Part shown: in pieces, positions 11,340 to 21,960 of the stretch
How positions within the stretch are numbered: position 1 is the first letter of the stretch
How the letters are laid out: each line of letters starts with the position of its first letter
DNA from: Flaveria trinervia
Taxonomy: Eukaryota; Streptophyta; Magnoliopsida; Asterales; Asteraceae
Length of the DNA stretch: 64,000 nucleotides
Reading direction: 5' to 3'
Assembly: GCA_025506515.1 (NCBI GenBank)
Contig: CM046453.1
Location: 27,889,882-27,953,881 of the forward strand
Notes under the pieces: model-generated
The model's database searches: none
What the model was told of the DNA's origin: nothing
Seen by the model: only the letters and a program-made list of their open reading frames with translations
Position numbers and translations under genes: made by a program

Positions 11340-12690
11340 TCAGCAGTAACAGATGGTTATGGTGAATCATTTCCTTGAAACCAATCAGTGGATGGTAATT
11401 CAAAGGAAGTTGAATTCGAACAGATCTCATCAGCATTTGTTGTGGATGGTGCTACTGGAGCTACAGGAACATCAGGTCTAGCTGAATCAGGCAGTTGATC
11501 ACTAAACCTGAAGAGGTGAGTACTACAATCATCATCATCATCAGCAGTACCACCAGGTGGTGAACTGTTGACAGGAGCAACAACAGGAGTTTGATGAGGA
11601 ACATATTGCAGTATGTCCAAATCAAATAACTCCACAGGGCTTTGTGGAATCTTGTCCTTTGGAGATTCATTGAACTTAACATGTAGAGTTTCTTCAACCA
11701 TCTTTGTTCTGCAGTTGAAGACTCTGTATGCCTTACAAGTAGATGAATAACCAACAAAATACCCTGCATCCACCTTAGGATCAAATTTTTGGAGTTGATC
11801 CTTTGTGTTGAGAATAAAACAGGGACACCCAAAGCTTTGAAAAATGAAATCAGAGGAGCCAATGATGGAGAACTTCATATGGAGTCTTCATCAACCTCTG
11901 ATTTACTAAAACTCTATTTTGCACATAGCAAGCTGTGTTGACAGCTTCAGCCCAAAAGGTCAGTGGCAAACCTGAGTCAGCCAGCATAGACCTTGCAGCT
12001 TCAATGAGGGTCCTGTTCTTTCTTTCCACTACTCCATTTTGTTCTGGTGTCTTGGATGCTAAACTGCCTTTTGATTCCTTTGAAAGATAGAAGTCATCAA
12101 GTGTATGATTTCTGAACTCAGTTCCATTGTCACTCCTAATACACTTGACTGGAAGGGAATACTGCTTCTCAATATACAACACAAAGTGAATAATCTTCTG
12201 AGCAGCCTCATCCTTTGAATGTAGAAAGAAAGTCCATACAAATCTGGAGTAATCATCCACAATTACCAGACAGTATTTCTTCTTTGCCATGCTCATTACT
12301 CTCACAGGACCAAATAATCCATATGCAGTAATTGCAAGCAGGCAGTGGACTTAGGCACTTCAATAGGAGGGAATGAGACTTTGTGATGTTTTCCTTTTAA
12401 ACAAGCAGTGCAGGTTTCATCACATGGAACTCCTTTATTGGTAAGCCTCTGACTAAACTATTGTGGGTAAGCTTATTCATGTTTTTGAGATTAACATGAC
12501 CAAGCCTTCTGTGCCACAGTTTAGATTCTTGAGAAGAGGCTTTGGAAAATAGGCAAGGATTGCCTTTGAGATCTATTTTCTTAGAAAAATCCAAGGCATA
12601 CACTCTTCCTGTCCTGTTGGCTCTCAGGAGAGTGTGATCATTCAACACCTTGTCAATCAAGTGCAAAACTTTGGATGACAGAATCCTCAG
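11340..12690 (-). pseudogene. TE-2 pre-integrase and integrase
   Basis: The pre-integrase zinc region reads LWHRRLGHVNLKNMNKL (about 12520) but the following C-x2-C is disturbed by a frameshift near 12400. The core has IVDDYSRFVWTFF, IRSDNGTEFRNHT and NGVVERKNRTLIEAARSM, keeping the Asp and Glu of the DDE triad; the first Asp (usually H-x-D-L-F-G-P) falls in the degraded stretch at about 12310-12340. The C-terminal part (11878-11357) has FGCPCFILNTKDQLQKFDPK and GYFVGYSSTCKAYRVFN. It acts in integrating the cDNA into the host chromosome. Confidence 0.83.
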
Positions 12691-12699
12691 TTTTGACTG

Positions 12700-13000
12700 G
12701 TGAAAAGAGCAACATGGCCTTTATCACACATTTGACTGACACTCAAGAGATTGTACTTGAGATTTTCCACATGATTAACATCATCAAATTGATTTCTCCA
12801 TTGGAGACAAAGCCCTTACCAATGATGTAACCCCTAGCATCATTGCCAAAAGAAACAAATCCCTTCTTTCCTTGAGAGTAGTCATGAAGAAGAGAGCTAT
12901 TCCCAGTCATGTGCATAGATCCCCCACTGTCTACATACCAGATGCTACTTTGGCATGTTGAAGAACCCTGCAATAATAACAATCAGTTAGTTTTAGAGAC
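12700..13000 (-). pseudogene. TE-2 aspartic protease
   Basis: WYVDSGGSMHMTGNSSLLHD at about 12940-12900 is the copia protease active site (D-S-G), followed by GYIIGKGFVSNGEI. The domain then shifts frame into the pre-integrase region. The protease would cleave the Gag-Pol polyprotein within the particle. Glycine replaces the usual Cys/Ala in the residue after D-S-G. Confidence 0.75.
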
Positions 13001-14991
13001 CCAAACTTTTTGGTTTTGGGCCTGGTCTCATCAATAGATGGTAAACTAACAGTTTTATTTGAAACAACAGCCTGAGAGGAAGAAGATGGTGTAGAAGAGG
13101 AGTCCTTTGGCTTGGACTCCTTTTCTGTGGTTTCAACATAGGAGCATCTAGTTGGTTAACTCTACCCAACAGATGTTGAACCATCACCAGCTGTGTCTGA
13201 TTTTGTGATAAAGCTTTCAGCTCATCAGACACATTGCCAGTGGAGTTTAATAAGTCCCTATGTTGCCCCTTCTTCTTTGAGCATTCTCAGCTGTCACCTG
13301 TTTACCCCCTTCCTTTTTGGATTTCTTTGAGGACTTAAGGGTTACAGGATTTGATGTTGCTGATACAAATGTGGTCTCAAACTCAGTTTTCATTTTTACC
13401 ATTTTCTCTTAATTTCTTCTTTTTGTTTGAGTTTGGAACCTCTTTTGTACCAACAATCATCTGTAAGATGATTGAACAAACCACATACTTCACATGGTTT
13501 CTTCTTCATCTTAGGTTGATCATCAACTAAAGAGGGTGAAGCAACTGAAGACTTGTTTCTTCAATGCTTTGGAAGCATTGTTTGCTTTCTTGACTGCCTC
13601 TTTAGTAGTCTTCAAACTCTTTCTTCTACTGTCAGTTTTCTTCTCTTCAGTACTGACAGCAGTTGAAGTTTGAACTTCAGGTGTTAGATCCTGCTCTCTA
13701 GTCCTTTCAGGACCTTCAGATTAACTCCTGAGTTGATCAACTCATTAAGCATGTGAATGTCAGCATTTGAACCATCAACATCAGCTGATAAGTTCAAAGA
13801 GGGCTTGATGCTGACTGCTACTTCTGATTGTGCTGTATCAGAAGGTAGATCACATGATGTGATGGATTGGTTATCACTCTCACCATCAGATTCTACCTCT
13901 GCTCTTGGGGTAAAATCTGTAGGTGGAGCAGTGTGATTGTAACCAATTCCAAACTTCACATTTGAAGCAGATTGCTTACTAAGAAGCATTTCAAAACCTT
14001 TTCATGATTGTACCCATCTATCACACTCGACCTGGGTAACTGCAAGGGTTTCTTTGAGATCTTTGTACTTCTCTAGAAGTACTTCTTCTCTAGCCTTATC
14101 ATCAATTATTTGGCAATTCAGTTATAAATCTCATCATTTTATCTTTAAGCACAGACTCAAACTCAGCTTTGTTTTTGGAAATTATTTGTTCTAGCTCAAT
14201 GTTCTTATTAATTAGAGCTACATTTGCTTCTCTAATGGAAGCAAATGCTGCTATGCATGGTTCAGAATAATTTGGCTTTTGCCTCAGAGGATACCTATGA
14301 TACCTGAGGTGTAGAGGCATTAGAAAATGAAGTATCAGCAGACTCCAAAGCCATAAGAGCCAGATTCCCAAAAGACTGTCACCACCATGTTGACCAGCAC
14401 CTGAAAACAGTTATCATACCAGACATGTCATCTGTAAACTGCTCCATCACAACTCCTAGGGTGAAGAAGCTGTGTTGTTGAGGTTGAGTTTGTTGATGAG
14501 ATTGGGATGGCTGAGGTTCTGGTAGTGCATGAGGTTGTGGTGCCATAGAACTTGAACTTGATTTGACTGTGGCATGTAATGTACAAGGGTACGGATATGG
14601 CATTTGACCCTGAGGACAAAATATGCCGGAGATTGTTGTCTCAGATGATGACTAGAAGTGACAGGATGTTGCCCTCTGTGTTGTTGACTATTGCCAGGAA
14701 AAGTCACAAAGGGTGCAGTGGAGTTAGATCCAGTTGATCTACACTCTCTTGCAAAGTGTCCAAGCCTTTGGCATTGTGACACCTCAACTTGCTTTTGTCA
14801 AAACCAACTTTGGTTTTGCCAGAGAGTCCTGGGAATTTTCTTCCAGTTCTTTTATAGAACTTCTGAGATCTGATATTTATCAGGCCATTTGGCACAAAAT
14901 ACATCTCTTCTAAGTCATCATCAGCAATCCCCTGAGATCATCCATGATGAAGCATAGATTGTCATTATTATCCGAAACTGACTAGCATCAC
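13001..14991 (-). pseudogene. TE-2 gag C-terminal region with two zinc knuckles
   Basis: First knuckle at about 14790-14750: KSKLRC, then RLGHFARECRS after a frame change. It is followed by a Gln/Ser/Pro-rich tract (14780-14380). Helical text around 14200 (NVALINKNIELEQIISKNKA) looks coiled-coil. An acidic part (13989-13684) precedes a second CCHC knuckle at about 13500-13440, CEVCGLFNHLTDDC. Two knuckles and a long coiled gag tail are usual for Sireviruses. The region is broken by many stops; its boundary with the protease is not sharp. Confidence 0.65.
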
Positions 14992-15804
14992 TCACAAATG
15001 CAGAATCAGAAGTGTTTGAAGAGAAACAATATGCTCATCATACTGGCATTCAGATGAAGCATATTTTAACTCATGACCAACCAAGGCAGTGTTGCCTGGT
15101 ACAAAGTCTTCAGTGAGCTTTCCAGATGAAGACAGCTTTCTCTTCTGTTCTATCTCTCTCTCAAACGTGAGCAGTTTCCCATGGAGTTGGGTGAGAGATA
15201 GTTTGTCCAAACTTGCACTGGAGCGTAGGACAATAGTATATGTGTCCCATCTCTCAGGCAATGATCTGAGAAATCTGTTATTCATCTGAATATTTGTGTA
15301 CTCAAGTTTGACCATTTTTAATTCAGAGATCAAACAGGAGAACCGCTCATATTGTTGAGTCAGTGTCTCACCCTTTCTATGAGAGAATGTCTCATATTGT
15401 TGGGCAAGAACTTCTCTATTATTTGCCAAGACCTCATCTGTTCCTCCAAATTGTTCTTTCAAGGCATTCCAGAGGTCATGGGCAGTTTCATGATGCATTA
15501 GCCCAGAATAGATTTCATTTGGCAGTGCCATGGCCAGAATTCCATGGGCTTTTGCATCAATTTCAAGCAACTTCTTATCCTCATCTGAGTATTGCTCCCT
15601 CCTCTTCGGAACCATTTGATTGGTTTCCGGGTTATTCACCATAGGCTTGTGTGGACCATGTACCACTGATGTCCAACAACCTGCACTGTTAACAGACAAG
15701 TGATGGAGCATACGTCTTTGCCATATGTTATACTCATTCCTAACCAGCATTGGTGGCTTGGTTGAGGAACCAGTATTGTGAGGATCATTGGAGGGAGTGG
15801 TCAT
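14992..15804 (-). pseudogene. TE-2 gag (UBN2-type), N-terminal 270 codons
   Basis: Starts MTTPSNDPHNTG at 15804. NEYNIWQRRMLHHL, LLEIDAKAHGILAMALPNEI, TAHDLWNALKEQFGG, REVLAQQYETFSHRKGE, ELKMVKLEYTNIQMNNRFL and LPERWDTYTIVL are the classic helical copia gag core that forms the virus-like particle. The frame is lost at about 15000, before the knuckle. Of the TE-2 coding segments this is among the longest uninterrupted. Confidence 0.85.
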
Positions 15805-16037
15805 TTTCAGTTCAAAAACAATTTAATTCAAGCTTTTTAAAAGTTTTAAACAGACCACAACAAACTCAATGAAAACCAAGAGAAGATCTCAGGATGAATG
15901 ACCAAAAATACAGAAAATTCAATCTCTATAACCGTTTCTTGCAAAAACAAAAGCTAATTCAATCAACTTAGATCTTGAATAGCAGTTTCAATGATCAATT
16001 ATTAGATCGATCAATGATTAACCTGCTCTGATACCAT
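15805..16037 (-). other. TE-2 leader and tRNA-iMet primer binding site
   Basis: No gene. On the minus strand TGGTATCAGAGCAGGT (16036-16021) is the standard copia primer site complementary to the initiator tRNA-Met 3' end. The remaining 215 nt to the gag ATG is plain leader. The base after 16037 should be the end of the 5' LTR but is not. Confidence 0.85.
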
Positions 16038-16105
16038 TTGAAACCAATCAGTGGATGGTAATTCAAGATACTGGTGGTGATTGCCAAGATACTGTCCCTG
16101 GAAGA
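16038..16105. other. Patchwork filler at the inverted-duplication junction
   Basis: 16038-16066 is identical, in the same orientation, to 29 nt at 11375-11403 (TE-2 integrase tail). 16072-16102 matches 6614-6644 (TE-2 accessory ORF) with one mismatch. A few unmatched bases join the patches and then the inverted TE-2 LTR starts at 16106. Such short copied patches are typical of template-switching repair. Confidence 0.85.
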
Positions 16106-16978
16106 CAAGATCAGAAAATCTCTAAGTCCCACATGGTATCACAACAACTGCTGAAAGACTCATCAGCAGTTTGACAAGTGCTGAAGACCTCAACAGCTGA
16201 AGATCAAGTGCTGAAGACTTCAACAGCTGAAGAACTAAAGTGCTGAAGTACAACAGCTGAAGAACACAAGTGCTGAAGCTGAAAGACCAAAGTACTGAAG
16301 TACAACAGCTGAAGAGTTTACAAGTGCTGAAGATCAACAACTGATGTACAAAGTCTGAAGACAAAGACTGAAGACATCAGCTGATGATATCTACTGAAGT
16401 CATCAGCTGATGAAACATCTGAAGGTCAATGTCTGAAGATCAAGTACTGAAGCCTCAGTAGTTTGTCACAACTGCTGAAGAGTACTTCTTCAGTAGTTGT
16501 GATATCAGTAGTTTTATATTTCTAGTTTCAGTAGTTTTATGTTTCAGTAGTTTTGTAAAACGACTGAAGAGCTTGTTCTTCAGTCGTTGTAGTTTCAGTA
16601 GTTTTATATTTTGTACTTAACACTCTGATATGTTCTCAGTAGTTGTGAACATTTCAGTAGTTTGTTAAGAGTTAGTTATTTTTGTATTAGATCTGCCAGT
16701 TGTCACTTTCCGTGATAACAGCAGTGATTGTTGCACTCTATATAAGGAGTGACAACTATTGTAATCTGTGAAGAATGAATGGAATGAATGAATGATTTGA
16801 TTAAATATTCTACATCTATAAACATTCTTTGAAATCAGAAATATATATTCTCTCTCTATAACCGTATGTGCTCTTAATGCATACAAGTATCGAATTCTTG
16901 CTACAATCTGTCTAATTCTTGTTCGTATTCCGCTGCTTTGACTCTAATACATCAAACTTGTGATCGCTGATCCTGTCA
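16106..16978 (+). mobile_element. TE-2 LTR, inverted partial copy
   Basis: Lacks about the first 25 bp of U3 and ends CGCTGATCCTGTCA at 16978. It carries the same hairpin arrays (16130-16640; hairpin 16560-16587) and TATA box TATATAA at 16739-16745. It is oriented opposite to the 5' LTR that TE-2 should have here. Confidence 0.85.
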
Positions 16979-18597
16979 AAAACTGACTTTGTTGAGCCTG
17001 AACGGAGATCAAAACATCGACATGAGGGTTTCACAGCAGGGAAAGAGGCTAGTGTTGGTCTTGATGAGGATGTTATTCGTAGTCTAAATACTTCATTGGC
17101 AAATGATTTGAGTATGATAAAGACTAAACTAACGAATCAGGAGATTAGGGAAAAACAGAGGATGAGGTAATTGAAGGAATGAAAAAGATGTTGGTTGACC
17201 GGAATAATTTGATTAAGAGATTGTTTGAAGAAATTGCTCAGATGAAAGCTGCTGCTGGCCTACCTAGTTACTAACTCAATCTGAGTTAGATGATATGACT
17301 GATATATCTAAGTACTCATTCTTGAATGTGGGTACTTCATCCAAGGTAGGAGAGGGCACTTCTGGAGCAGCTAATACTAAAGTAGGGGAACAAGAGATCC
17401 CAAGAGAAGATGCTGGAAGAAATGAGGATGATGATATTATTGAAGCAGGTTTTGTTAACCTACAGTTTGATTTTGATAAGGATAGTGTGGGTGAAGAAGT
17501 GGTTGTTACTGCTACCACTGAGGGAATGTCTGATAAAGGAAAAGGTTTGATTGATGAAGAAGAGGAGGGTGAGCAATTGGTTGATTATGATTCTAAACCA
17601 GAGTTTTATGAAGTAGATGAGAGACACTGGTGTATGTTGCTAAGAAGGGAGATGATGAAGCTGATGTGTTTGAGATGGATAAGAGTGACTGGTTGGTGAA
17701 GGAGAAGGAGGTTGAAGAACTTACTCCTTTGTTTCAAAATATGGAAGGTTTAAGCAGGAAAGAGGCAGACAAGAAGATAATAAGTTGGTGTTATAATCCT
17801 AGTTTAAAGATGTTTATGATTAAAAGAAGAGGAGGTATATCAGCTACATGCTCAAGAGGAAGGCTTTTAAGACCTTGCCCAAATGGGATCTGAGACGGTT
17901 GGCCACTTTGCCTTTCATTAATGCTCATTTAAGTGAAAGGGCAGTATTTCTTGAGAAGGAAATTAAAAATGGACTTAAGATAATTTTGAGTCATTTGGAT
18001 ACATGAAGGCTGAACGAAAAAGGTCAAAGAAAGATAAAGACTGGGAGACTGGCAAAGGGAGGATTGTTTTGAGAGTCAAACCACAAAGACTGTAACAGGG
18101 TAAGATTGGCTGATCCTCTTCCCCAACGTTTACAGGACTTTGAAAAGTGCTTTTATGATAATAACACTGGCGAGGCGGTGATTAGAGCCAAACACGGAAA
18201 GAGTTTAGGGTGTTTGACCCGACGGAATTATTCAGCTTCAGTGATGAAGATCTCTTGACTCTTTGTGAAAATCATATTAAGGCTGGGCAGGAGAGGAAAC
18301 ACGAAAAGAGGCAAGCTTGTTTATGAATGTGGCAAAAAAATTAAGAGGAGTACGGGCGGAGGTAAAGAGTTTGGCTGAAAAGGTGAGAGCACAAGATGAC
18401 TTTGCCATGGATGTTCAAGACATGACCAGGCAGTTTGCTAGAGCTAGTGGTCATTCTGAGGAAGCTGGTGATGCAGGAACTAACCTTGGAGGATCAGTGG
18501 CCGAAGCTTCTAAAGATGTTGCTGCGGGAGGTGATGAAGATAGACCAACAGCAGCAGAGGAAACCGGAGCCGACGAGTCAAATCAAGAGAAGTGAAG
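16979..18597 (+). pseudogene. TE-1 accessory ORF, central and C-terminal part (right-arm copy)
   Basis: Mirror of 2890-4510. It reads SVGLDEDVIRSLNTSLAND and MIKTKLTNQEIREKQRM (17055-17170) before a stop, then TDISKYSFLNVGTSSKVGEG, VDYDSKPEFYEVDE, VAKKGDDEADVFEMDKSDW, and the tail from FMNVAKKLRGVRAEVKSL to ESNQEK at 18594. The segment just after 16978 shows which frame TE-2 interrupted. It has extra 1-nt deletions relative to the left arm (near 17977, 18082, 18194 and 18285). Confidence 0.65.
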
Positions 18598-18625
18598 ATA
18601 GTGAGGTCCAACCTAGGGGGAGTAT

Positions 18626-19145
18626 TGAAGATCATGTTAGGTTGGACTCACTTAGTATAGATGTTTACTTTACATTGTAATAGAACTTTTGTTAGTTTCA
18701 TTTTGTATTTTGTTTTTAATTAGCAGTTTTGGCAGTCCCGCGAAACTGTGAGCGAATCTATACATTCGCTCACAGTTTGCTGTTTTGGTTTACCCGGCGA
18801 ACTTGTGTTCTGCCGGGCGAAACTATAGTTTCGGCATGACAGTTTCGCTGGCAGCGAAACTGTCAGCGAATCTATGACTGCTATATATACTAGTGTCATT
18901 TCACTTTGTATGGGAGGCTGGCAAAACCCTAATCGTGGAATTCTGTTGCAAGCTACCATTTCTAAGCAGTTACTTCATTGAAATACAATTATGCTTATTG
19001 TTATTGAGTGAGTTTGTTCATTTGAGTACCAATTATGTCTTGATTCATCATATTCACTTCTCAATTGTTGTTATTTGGATTGTGTGTTTGATATTGATCA
19101 AATTATCCTATCAATTGTACTGTTCATCGATCACATGGACCAACA
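18626..19145 (+). mobile_element. TE-1 3' LTR (right-arm copy)
   Basis: 520 bp, TGAAGATCATG to GGACCAACA, preceded by the polypurine tract CTAGGGGGAGTAT. GTTTCGC/GCGAAAC palindromes at 18735-18870 and TATA box TATATATA at 18882-18889. An open frame from 18893 through the LTR end into the RT fragment is accidental. Confidence 0.88.
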
Positions 19146-19649
19146 ATGTTGATGACATCATATTGGGTTCCTCAAATGATCAAATGTGTAAAGACTTTGA
19201 GAGCATTTTGAAGAAAAAGTTTAAGATGAGTTCAATGGGAAAAATGGACTTTTACATTGGAATTTAGGTAAATCAAATGAAGAAAGGGTTCTTTATCAAT
19301 CAATCTAAGTATGTCAATGACATCTTAGAATGATTTGAGATGAAAGATTGTAAGTTAGCCAAGGCACCTATTCCCAGCAACCATAATCTTTGCCCTGACT
19401 TTGAGGGGGAGGATATAATCAACATCAATATAGAGCAATATTGGGTCTCTGATGTATTTCACATCAAGCAGGCTTGATATTATGTTTGCTACATGCATCC
19501 GTGCAAGATATCATGCTGCTCCAAAGGTGTCTCACCTAGGTGCTTCTAAGAGAATTCCTGAATACCTCAAAGGAGCACCAAAGCTTGGTCTCTGGTATCC
19601 TACAAACTCCAACTTCAATCTCTATGGCTATACTGATAGTGACTATGCA
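19146..19649 (+). pseudogene. Copia RT fragment (right-arm copy)
   Basis: Mirror of 1848-2353: VDDIILGSSNDQMCKDFESI, then stops, then YFTSSRLDIMFATC and LGLWYPTNSNFNLYGYTDSD. A missing T near 19414 shifts the frame relative to the left arm. Confidence 0.8.
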
Positions 19650-20458
19650 TGATCGTTAGAAGGGTGCAATGCACTTTTACAACACAACAACACAAGTGGA
19701 GAGTGTTCAATAACACTTAACAGATGAAATGGGGAACAGAAAAACCAGTTATATGAGAGCTATGAAACACAAGTATTAAAAAGATAGAACAAGAACATAA
19801 CAACACAAGTATTTGGTTTTCAGGATGATGTATATTTCTCTCTAGTCTTTATAAGTATTTACAAAGCAATGATAATAAGATACAGACCAGAGATACTTAT
19901 ACTACATCCTACAGCTGGCCATACTTTGAAGGCCAGCTGGATACATGATCTAGATAACAACAAAATCAATGTAGAGTCAAAAGGCTGATTGCCTTTTGAC
20001 TAGTGACTATGACATGCCATAGCTCATATCCTAATATATTACAAAAAGGATAAAAGTACATAAAGTAGAAAGTACAGACTCAAGACCTCAATGTACAGTT
20101 ACCAAAAGCATGGATCTTTCACCAACTTATGTAAAGTTGGTGTCTAATTAGAGTCACAGCGAAAAGGTGGTCCGGCTTTATTATAAAGGTATATCAGATA
20201 ATAGCATGTGTTAAAAAGTCTTTCGAAGAAATTTGATTACAAGAGTTGGCTTCAGAAGACTTTGTCTTTGAAGCTTTGGAAGACTTCATGTTTGGCTTCG
20301 AAAGATATTGGTCTTGGCTTCGGAAGATTTCACACTTAGAATGTTTTCTAAGGTAGAGTGTGAAACTTCCGAAGCATTCTACTTCAGTACACTTGTGCAT
20401 GCATGCAGGAGAGACTTTGGATGTTTTGGGTTGCATCAGCCTTAAATGAAACCTTACA
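19650..20458 (-). mobile_element. LTR A (right-arm copy)
   Basis: 809 bp, mirror of 1038-1847, with CTTCCGAAG-type repeats at about 20220-20385 and the polypurine tract at 20459-20471. The tail 20472-20650 is the non-coding mirror of 844-1025. Confidence 0.75.
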
Positions 20459-20650
20459 AACTCCCCCTAGGCTGATGCTACCAAACACTTGAAGACTTTA
20501 GATATCAATAGTCCTCATCATGATGATGACCATCCCTTTTTATATGATGATCAGGATCACTTAGACTCTCATAGTGTCTCTCATATAAAAAAGATCATGC
20601 AAGGTTGATAAAACATGTCTTGCCATGTGTAGACATGTTCAACACCTTGA

Positions 20651-21121
20651 TCACCGATGCCATGCCATCTTTATATCTAAGCACATAATAAAAACATGAG
20701 CTATATATCTCCATTCCTTAGATAAAAAAGACTTTTTAATCTCCTTCCTCGAACCAAAAGCTGGTCCCTCATACCCCATTTTTCTGAAAGCTTGGAATAC
20801 TTCAGACTCCGTCATATCCACTTCATCACCAGTATCATCTTCTAGTCTAAGAATCCTCGACACGCTCTCAACAGTAATAGTTATATCATGATCAATCACT
20901 CTAGCTGTGATTCTCTGTACATCTCCTCCAGTGTTGTATTCTGCTGATCTCCAAAAATCTCTAATATGAAGATCATAGATAGTGGGTGAGTGAGAGATAG
21001 CATATGCAATGGGTGATCTCTAAAGCCATCTAATGCAGTCACGAAATCCGGCCGCCTTTGGAAGAGTATCGTCTAATATGGCAGTGATGTTATTCCTCTC
21101 ATCAAACTTGAGATTCGCCAT
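20651..21121 (-). pseudogene. TE-1 accessory ORF, N-terminal domain (right-arm copy)
   Basis: ATG at 21121, directly downstream of the leader with the splice acceptor. Same product as 373-843, but codon CAG after IRWL has become TAG (21020-21022), so translation would stop after about 33 residues; downstream the frame is otherwise the same. This copy is continuous with the TE-1 pol to its right, which shows that the accessory ORF follows pol in TE-1. It is cut at its 3' end by the LTR A tail. Confidence 0.65.
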
Positions 21122-21960
21122 GATAACCTGAAAAGAACAACAAATAAATTTGAATAAGAAATACTGAAAATAAGAAAATAAAACAAAAACAAAAGAAACA
21201 ATCAATTTCGGCAAGCGAAAAAATAGTTTCGCTCACTAAGACATGATAGTTCGCTGAATCAAAGACAATTTCGACAAGGAAAACAAACAGTTTCGACAAG
21301 CGAAACTATAATTTCGCTCATTGAAACTTGTTATTTTCGCAGAACAAAAATTAGTTTCGACAAGATTAGAATGAATTAAAGTAGTTTCGCAATTAGTTTC
21401 ACCAAATATTAATTTAGTTTCGCTATTACAAATTAGTTTTGCTGACATAAGAAAATACAAGCGAAACTGTGTAAATTAAAGATCAGTCATTGCGAAATTA
21501 GAGAAGATATGGCGAAACTGTTAAGTTTGCTCGGACAACATAACTTTACAGTTTCGCAGAAAAGATGTGAACTTTCGTTCAGTTTCGCAGAGAATTAGTA
21601 GTTTCGCTGAACGAACAGTGAAACCACCGAAGAGACACAATCTAGATAACTTAGAATAGACTATTTAATCCAGATTAGAAATGAATCAGTGTTTGAAACT
21701 CACATACGAAGTGAATCTCACGAAAAATCAGTCAAATCACAAAGACAAGTCAAAATCGCCTTAAAATTTACGGATAAACCCTAAAAGTGAAACTGAGCGA
21801 TTGTGCGAAATTATGAGAGAAAATTCGCAAACATGACTTATATAGCAAATAGTTTCGCAGAAGCGAAACTATAAATTCGTCTGGCGAATTTACAGTTTCG
21901 CCCAGTGAAACTGTTTAGCGAAAGAATACTTCGCACCCCCTTTTTTTTATTTATTATTAT
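21122..21960 (-). promoter_or_regulatory. TE-1 internal promoter with probable 5'-UTR intron
   Basis: Minus strand: GTTTCGC/GCGAAAC repeats at 21850-21935, then TATATAA at 21844-21838, then a leader with more of the same motifs. A possible donor (C|GTATGT) at 21707 and acceptor TTTTCAG ending at 21128 define an intron of about 580 nt, leaving GTTATC before the ATG at 21121. Array, TATA and order match the element's own LTR. Splicing is inferred from the sites only. Confidence 0.55.

Larger units (their letters stand above)
4516..16037 (-). mobile_element. TE-2: Sirevirus-like copia element lacking its 5' LTR
   Basis: Minus orientation: primer site (16021-16036), gag (15804-14992), knuckle-rich gag tail, protease, integrase, RT-RNase H ending 9670, internal promoter (8909-9669), accessory ORF (8908 to about 5425), polypurine tract and 3' LTR (4516-5411). 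That is about 11.5 kb without the 5' LTR, consistent with Sireviruses. The 5' LTR should begin at about 16038 but is replaced by a short patchwork and then by an inverted copy of the 3' LTR. Coding regions carry several stops and frameshifts, so the copy is defective. Confidence 0.85.
16106..21494. repeat. Right arm of the 5.4-kb inverted duplication
   Basis: Reverse complement of 1-5386. The copied block begins inside the TE-2 3' LTR, about 25 bp short of its outer (polypurine-side) end, and proceeds through the flanking TE-1 tail, RT fragment, LTR A and TE-1 accessory ORF. It joins without a visible break to the body of TE-1 beyond 21494. This arm has more stops than the left, such as CAG to TAG at 21020-21022, and several shortened homopolymers. 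Confidence 0.93.

Noticed and set aside
16038..16105. Autointegration of TE-2 cDNA as the cause of the inverted LTR
   Set aside because: The inverted copy includes host-side flanking elements well beyond the LTR, which a cDNA would not carry.
1..21494. Terminal inverted repeats of one giant DNA transposon
   Set aside because: Arms consist of pieces of several retrotransposons, with no transposase and no short target-site duplication. The inner junction shows repair filler.
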